A stretch of DNA of 55,886 bases. Source: an uncultured Caryophanales bacterium (lineage in GTDB: Bacteria > Bacillota_I > Bacilli_A > RF39 > UBA660). Each line of letters opens with the position of its first letter. The first letter of the stretch is position 1. This document shows positions 52,109-55,886 of the stretch, in pieces. A program made the translations under genes and the position numbers. The stretch lies in assembly GCA_946544685.1 (NCBI GenBank), contig CAMNML010000006.1:1-55886 (forward strand), in the 5' to 3' direction. Below the pieces are notes generated by a model. That model was not told where the DNA came from and ran no database searches. It was given only the letters and a program-made list of their open reading frames with translations.

Positions 52109-52436
52109 ATTAAATAATAAAAAAAATTATAAGACAATAAAATGTCTAGAAGGAGTTGATGAATTATCGCAAATTATATTTAGATTGGCTTTAAGTGAAT
52201 ATATAGCATTAGATAATGAAATCGACATAATAATTGAGAAAAAAATCAAATATAAAAGTGTCATAGTTTATATTTTTAATAGGCTATTATCATTACAATT
52301 TACTCCAAAAGAAAGAATAGAAGAACTATACTATAAACTTCTTAATTATACAAAAGAGTTTAATAAGAATTTAGCGAACAAATATCAAGATTTATTTTTG
52401 TCGTACTATAATGAAAACAAAATAATAGGTGAATAA
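52101..52436 (+). CDS. ORF111, unknown protein of the DinD cassette
   Basis: A 111-residue, mostly helical soluble protein (YKTIKCLEGVDELSQIIFRL, ALSEYIALDNEIDIIIEKKI, YNRL-like VYIFNRLLSL, ELYYKLLNYTKEFNK). No family recognised and no convincing similarity to ORF140 despite an almost identical promoter and leader. Same RBS GGGTGATAG. DinD follows 55 nt downstream. Confidence 0.72.
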   Translation: MEKLNNKKNYKTIKCLEGVDELSQIIFRLALSEYIALDNEIDIIIEKKIKYKSVIVYIFNRLLSLQFTPKERIEELYYKLLNYTKEFNKNLANKYQDLFLSYYNENKIIGE

Positions 52437-52491
52437 TTATAAAAATATGTGATAACAATTTAAAATTAGGTGAAAGGAATATTGATAGATT

Positions 52492-53295
52492 ATGGATAAA
52501 GATATAGAAAAATATAATAAGAATATCTTTGAAAGTATTAAACATATTGATGAGTATGGCAATGAATATTGGTATGCAAGAGAATTACAAAAAGTATTAG
52601 AGTATAAAGAGTGGAGAAATTTTTCAAAAGTATTAAATATGGCAAAAATATCTTGCTTAAATAGTAATAGTATTGTTGATGACCATTTTGTTGAGGTCAA
52701 CAAAATGGTTGAAATAGGATCAAAAACCAAAAGAAAAATACAAGATTTTAAACTTTCAAGATATATGTGTTATTTGATTGTACAAAATGGTGATCCTTCT
52801 AAAGAAATTGTAGCTTTGGGTCAAACTTACTTTGCAGTACAAACAAGAAAACAAGAATTATTAGAAGAATATAATCTATTACCAGAAGATGATAAAAGAT
52901 TAAAAAATAGGAAAGAAATTAGAACAGGTAATAGAACTCTTAGTAGAACCGCTATTAATGCAGGCGTTAAAAATCTAGATAAATTTCATAATGCGGGATA
53001 TAGGGGATTATATAATGGGGAAACAGCTGATGATATAGCGAAAAGAAAAGGATTACGCTATAGAGAAGAAATATTGGATAATATGGGAAGCGATGAATTA
53101 GCTGCTAATCTATTTAGAATATCTCAAACAAATCAAAAACTTATCAGAGATAATATTCAAGGTGAGCAAGAATCAAATGATATTCATTATGAAGTTGGTA
53201 AAAAAGTTAGAAAAGCAATTGCTGACATAGGTGGAACAATGCCTGAAGATATGCCAACGCCAAAGAAGAGTTTAAAGGAACTCAAAAGAACATGA
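52492..53295 (+). CDS. dinD: DNA-damage-inducible protein D
   Basis: A 267-residue DinD. A BRO-N-like N-terminal domain (FESIKHIDEYGNEYWYAREL, QKVLEYKEWRNFSKVL, DFKLSRYMCYLIVQNGDP, VALGQTYFAVQTRKQEL) is followed by the DinD C-terminal region (GNRTLSRTAINAGVKNLDKF, GYRGLYNGETADDIAKRKGL, MGSDELAANLFRISQTNQKL). In E. coli DinD is SOS-induced and disassembles RecA filaments. No Firmicutes SOS box is visible here; control appears to be by the operator upstream of ORF111. AGGTGAAAGGA precedes ATG 52492. Confidence 0.93.
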   Translation: MDKDIEKYNKNIFESIKHIDEYGNEYWYARELQKVLEYKEWRNFSKVLNMAKISCLNSNSIVDDHFVEVNKMVEIGSKTKRKIQDFKLSRYMCYLIVQNGDPSKEIVALGQTYFAVQTRKQELLEEYNLLPEDDKRLKNRKEIRTGNRTLSRTAINAGVKNLDKFHNAGYRGLYNGETADDIAKRKGLRYREEILDNMGSDELAANLFRISQTNQKLIRDNIQGEQESNDIHYEVGKKVRKAIADIGGTMPEDMPTPKKSLKELKRT

Positions 53296-53519
53296 ATTCA
53301 AAATGTAATTAGTAAAAAAATAAATGAAGTTTAACTAAATAGCCAAAGAATTCCCCTATCTTCTAAAAGTAGCGGGATGAATTTGGACCTTTTTTGTATA
53401 AGTTTATATAAAATCATTGGTTATCTTGTAGTAAATTGATATAATATATGTCGAACAGTTGATATGGTGATTGTATCACAATATACACTATGTTCATGTT
53501 ATGTTTTGGTGGTGTAAAA

Positions 53520-54620
53520 ATGAAAAAGAATATGGCTCTAAAAATAAGAATATATCCAAATAAGAATCAAATGATATTACTAAATAAAAACTTTGGGTGT
53601 GTTAGATATATGTATAATAGATTATTATCTTTATATAAAGAAAAAGGTAAAGTTGTATCTTATAAAGAAGTATATAATGATGAAAATGATTGGTTATTAG
53701 ATGCTGATACATCATCATATTCTAATGTTCAAATAAATCTAAAGAAAGCAATTAAATCTCACTTTAGTAATCCTAAACACTTTGGAGAACCTCAATATAA
53801 ATCTAAACATAATAAGAATCAAAGCTATACTACAAGTGTTACTAACAATAATTCAAGGGTTATTGATAATAAACATATTAGAATACCTAAAGTAGGTATT
53901 ATTAAAGCAATTGTTCACAAGAGTATACCAGAAGATTATAAATTAAAAAGTGTTACTATATCAAGAGAATGTGATAATAAATATTATGCATCGTTATTAT
54001 ATGAATATGAATTATTAGAAGAAAACCAAACTAATAATGAATTTTCTACAATAACTGGTATAGATTATAGTCAAGAGCATCTTGGTGTATTATCAAATGG
54101 AGATTTTTTAGATTATCCAAAATTTATGAAAAAAGATTTAGATAATCTAAAAGAAAAACAAAGATTATTATCTAGATGTACTAAAGGTAGTAATAACTTT
54201 TATAAAAGGAAAAATGATGTGGCTAGATGTCATATAAAAATAAGAAATAGAAGAAATGATTTTCTAAATAAACTTGCATTATCATTATCTAAAAAGTATG
54301 ATGTTATTGTCATTGAAGATTTAGATCTAAAAGAAATAAGTAAACATCATCATTTTGGTAAGAATATATATGATAATAGTTATGGTATGTTTATAAATAA
54401 ACTTACCTATAAATTAGAACAACTTGGTAAAAGAATTATCAAAGTAGATAAATATTTTCCTTCTAGTAAAAAATGTTATTGTTGTAGTAATATTCATAAT
54501 CTTACGTTAGAAACTAGAGTATATGATTGTGAGTGTGGGAATCATATCGATAGAGATATAAATTCAGCACTAAATCTAGCAATAGAAGGAATAAGAATAT
54601 TAGAAGAACAAACAATATAA
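53520..54620 (+). CDS. tnpB: TnpB RNA-guided DNA endonuclease
   Basis: A 366-residue TnpB. ATG 53520 follows GGTGGTG; the upstream ATG at 53490 is rejected. An N-terminal OrfB_HTH region (LKIRIYPNKNQMILLNKNFG) leads to a RuvC-like core with Asp 182 in GIDYSQEHLG, Glu 266 in VIVIEDLDLKEIS and Asp 346 in DRDINSALN. The zinc ribbon lies between the last two (KKCYCCSN ... YDCECGNH). All three catalytic acids and the Cys are kept, so it is probably active as an omega-RNA-guided nuclease that maintains the element. It has an intact length and no TnpA partner. Confidence 0.95.
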   Translation: MKKNMALKIRIYPNKNQMILLNKNFGCVRYMYNRLLSLYKEKGKVVSYKEVYNDENDWLLDADTSSYSNVQINLKKAIKSHFSNPKHFGEPQYKSKHNKNQSYTTSVTNNNSRVIDNKHIRIPKVGIIKAIVHKSIPEDYKLKSVTISRECDNKYYASLLYEYELLEENQTNNEFSTITGIDYSQEHLGVLSNGDFLDYPKFMKKDLDNLKEKQRLLSRCTKGSNNFYKRKNDVARCHIKIRNRRNDFLNKLALSLSKKYDVIVIEDLDLKEISKHHHFGKNIYDNSYGMFINKLTYKLEQLGKRIIKVDKYFPSSKKCYCCSNIHNLTLETRVYDCECGNHIDRDINSALNLAIEGIRILEEQTI

Positions 54621-54724
54621 AAAAATCGGTGGTTGGACTGACTGTCGTTACTTGTATATAATACTTTGGTATTATTTAAGAGGGAAGCCCCCACTTCAAT
54701 TTATAAGTGGTGGGAGCAGGTCAC
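54621..54724 (+). ncRNA. Probable omega-RNA scaffold at the TnpB right end
   Basis: Directly after tnpB: a 7-bp hairpin ATAATAC (54658-54664)/GTATTAT (54669-54675), then CCCCCACTT (54688-54696) pairing with AAGTGGTGGG (54705-54714), ending GGAGCAGGTCAC. These are the usual folds of TnpB-associated RNA. The guide would be the host sequence starting at about 54725 (TATATTATTTAGG). Confidence 0.65.
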
Positions 54725-54789
54725 TATATTATTTAGGAGAAAAATAGAAGAAAAATAATGATGGATTATAGGACTTTCCAATTTATTTA

Positions 54790-54798
54790 TGCTATACT
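54790..54798 (+). promoter_or_regulatory. Extended -10 of the RhuM gene
   Basis: TGC-TATACT at 54790-54798. The sequence resembles the promoters fused to terminators elsewhere in the window, but no terminator hairpin precedes it. Confidence 0.6.
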
Positions 54799-54839
54799 TA
54801 TAATAAGTAATTAAACTTTTAGTAAAGGAGATGAGAATA

Positions 54840-55853
54840 ATGACCGAATCTAATGATTTATTGATATACAAAAATAGTGAAGGAAATATAATTGTGGATG
54901 CAATATATAAAGATGAAACTTTATGGCTTACTCAAAAAGGTATGTCTAAAGTATTTGATGTACAAGTTCCTGATATTAGCAAGAGACTAACCGATATTTA
55001 TAATGATGGTGAATTAGATAAAAAGTCAACTATTTCCAAAATGGAAATAGTTCAATCAGAGGGAAATAGAAAAGTAAAAAGATTGGTAGACGCATATAAT
55101 TTAGATGCAATTATTGCAGTCGGATATAGAGTTAATTCAAAAAAAGCAACTGATTTTAGAATATGGGCAACTAAAGTTTTAAAAGAATACATTCAAAAAG
55201 GATTTGCTTTAAATGATGAAAGATTTATTAGAGGAAATAAGTATGATTCTAAATACTTTGACGAATTACTTGAAAGAATTAAAACAATCCGTGTAAGCGA
55301 AAGAATGGCTTATCAAAAAATCACTGATTTGTTTATTGCAACATCAACTGATTATAATCCTAAAAGTGAAGAAGCATATACGTTTTTTAAGATAGTTCAA
55401 AATAAATTACACTTTGCAATTTCTGGGCACACCGCAGCAGAATTAATATATAGTAGAGCTGATTCAACTAAAAATCATATGGGACTAACAAATTGGAAAA
55501 ACTCTCCTGATGGATTAATATATAAATATGATGTAAGTATTGCCAAAAACTACTTAAATGAAGAAGAACTAAATAGATTAAATGATTTAACAAATATATT
55601 TTTAGTTTTTGCAGAAGATGAAGCAAAAGAAAGACATGTTATGACAATGAAAGATTGGATAAATGCAACAGATGATTTATTAAAATTTAGGAGAAAAAAA
55701 GTATTAAATAACTCAGGTAATATTTCTCACAAAGATGCTGTAGAAAAAGCAGAAAACGAATATGAAAAATATAGAATCATTCAAGATCAACAATATATAT
55801 CTTCTATGGATGAATTTTATAATAAATATTTAGAAGAAACAGAAAATAAATAA
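54840..55853 (+). CDS. RhuM-family protein
   Basis: A 337-residue protein of the Virulence_RhuM family: LLIYKNSEGNIIVDAIYKDE, TLWLTQKGMSKVFDVQVPDI, ISKRLTDIYNDGEL, VDAYNLDAIIAVGYRVNSKK, ATDFRIWATKVLKEYIQKGF. The C-terminal helical half contains SGHTAAELIYSRADSTKNHM and VFAEDEAKERHVMTM. Named after a Salmonella pathogenicity-island gene, but in most bacteria it is found in mobile or restriction loci and its function is unknown. ATG 54840 is chosen because AAAGGAG abuts the earlier ATG 54831. Confidence 0.92.
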   Translation: MTESNDLLIYKNSEGNIIVDAIYKDETLWLTQKGMSKVFDVQVPDISKRLTDIYNDGELDKKSTISKMEIVQSEGNRKVKRLVDAYNLDAIIAVGYRVNSKKATDFRIWATKVLKEYIQKGFALNDERFIRGNKYDSKYFDELLERIKTIRVSERMAYQKITDLFIATSTDYNPKSEEAYTFFKIVQNKLHFAISGHTAAELIYSRADSTKNHMGLTNWKNSPDGLIYKYDVSIAKNYLNEEELNRLNDLTNIFLVFAEDEAKERHVMTMKDWINATDDLLKFRRKKVLNNSGNISHKDAVEKAENEYEKYRIIQDQQYISSMDEFYNKYLEETENK

Positions 55854-55857
55854 TTTT

Positions 55858-55886
55858 GGGCAGATTATAGAAAATCTACCTTTTTT
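55858..55886 (+). terminator. Terminator at the window end
   Basis: GG-x-AGATT (55859-55866)/AATCT-x-CC (55873-55880) stem with one mismatch and a T-run reaching the window edge. Confidence 0.7.

Larger units (their letters stand above)
53342..54724 (+). mobile_element. IS200/IS605-type element with TnpB only
   Basis: Left end: imperfect hairpin at 53343-53386 (CCA, AATTCCCC ... CGGG, GAATT, TGG) followed by CTTTTTT. Then tnpB, and a right end with the typical subterminal hairpin AGCCCCCACTT ... AAGTGGTGGGAGCAGGTCAC ending at 54724. No TnpA transposase is present, so it cannot move by itself. Boundaries are estimated. Confidence 0.72.

Noticed and set aside
53469..53477. GATTGTATC upstream of tnpB as a third operator of the island
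   Set aside because: Only a single half-site is present; no inverted partner at 6 nt and no promoter in register.

Overview
The window is a strongly A+T-rich stretch of a low-GC Gram-positive chromosome. Evidence for this is the Firmicutes-style sigma-A promoters (TTGACA-N17-TATAAT, often with an extended TGN -10), AGGAGG/GGTGAT ribosome-binding sites, a CIRCE operator, the rimM-trmD-rplS block, and XRE-controlled ABC-2 exporters. TGA works as a stop codon (for example at the ends of the genes finishing at 26369, 45342, 48046 and 53295) and Trp is always TGG, so this is genetic code 11 and not the Mycoplasma code. An uncultured gut-type member of the Bacilli near the RF39/Erysipelotrichales/Mollicutes side is my best guess. 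That is inference, since no rRNA is present. No tRNA, rRNA or CRISPR array was seen.

Layout. (1) 1-9.4 kb, envelope stress and export: the end of a sensor kinase, a CIRCE-controlled Hsp20, a TPR protein with near-identical repeats, an XRE/DUF4097/ABC-2 exporter operon, and a second XRE regulator with DUF2975. (2) 9.6-35.4 kb, core genes with membrane proteins between them: a decayed Rpn-type nuclease, enolase, an RNA m5C methyltransferase, a zinc-ribbon/TPM pair, FtsK, NfeD-SPFH, a FAD-Rieske oxidoreductase on the minus strand, a zinc-ribbon protein with a proline-rich repeat stalk, a membrane-anchored protein with the phosphoglycerate mutase fold but without its catalytic residues, a pseudopilin, an SpoU methyltransferase, rimM-trmD-hypothetical-rplS, lepB, a flavodoxin, a B-repeat surface protein and pyrBI. 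(3) 35.8-50.3 kb, a dense one-strand run of about twenty small single-domain enzymes (hydrolase, VOC, HAD, Nudix, GNAT, HD, radical SAM, LOG, GrpB, UDG, APH, DUF362 and others). Two of these are interrupted at poly-A tracts. (4) 50.3-55.9 kb, an accessory island: a small HTH protein, then two cassettes (ORF140 + YhcG-type PDDEXK nuclease; ORF111 + DinD) driven by almost identical promoter/operator modules, then a TnpB element with a likely omega-RNA, and a RhuM-family gene.

Almost all genes are on the plus strand. The minus-strand exceptions are 19388-20797, 22762-23031 and 29686-30609, and each ends at a shared bidirectional terminator. Intrinsic terminators are short hairpins that commonly include the stop codon. 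Several run directly into an extended -10 promoter for the next gene.

The best candidates for something undescribed are the twin operator-controlled YhcG/DinD cassettes and the membrane-anchored pseudo-phosphoglycerate mutase next to a pseudopilin. All functional calls come from reading motifs by eye; no database search was run.
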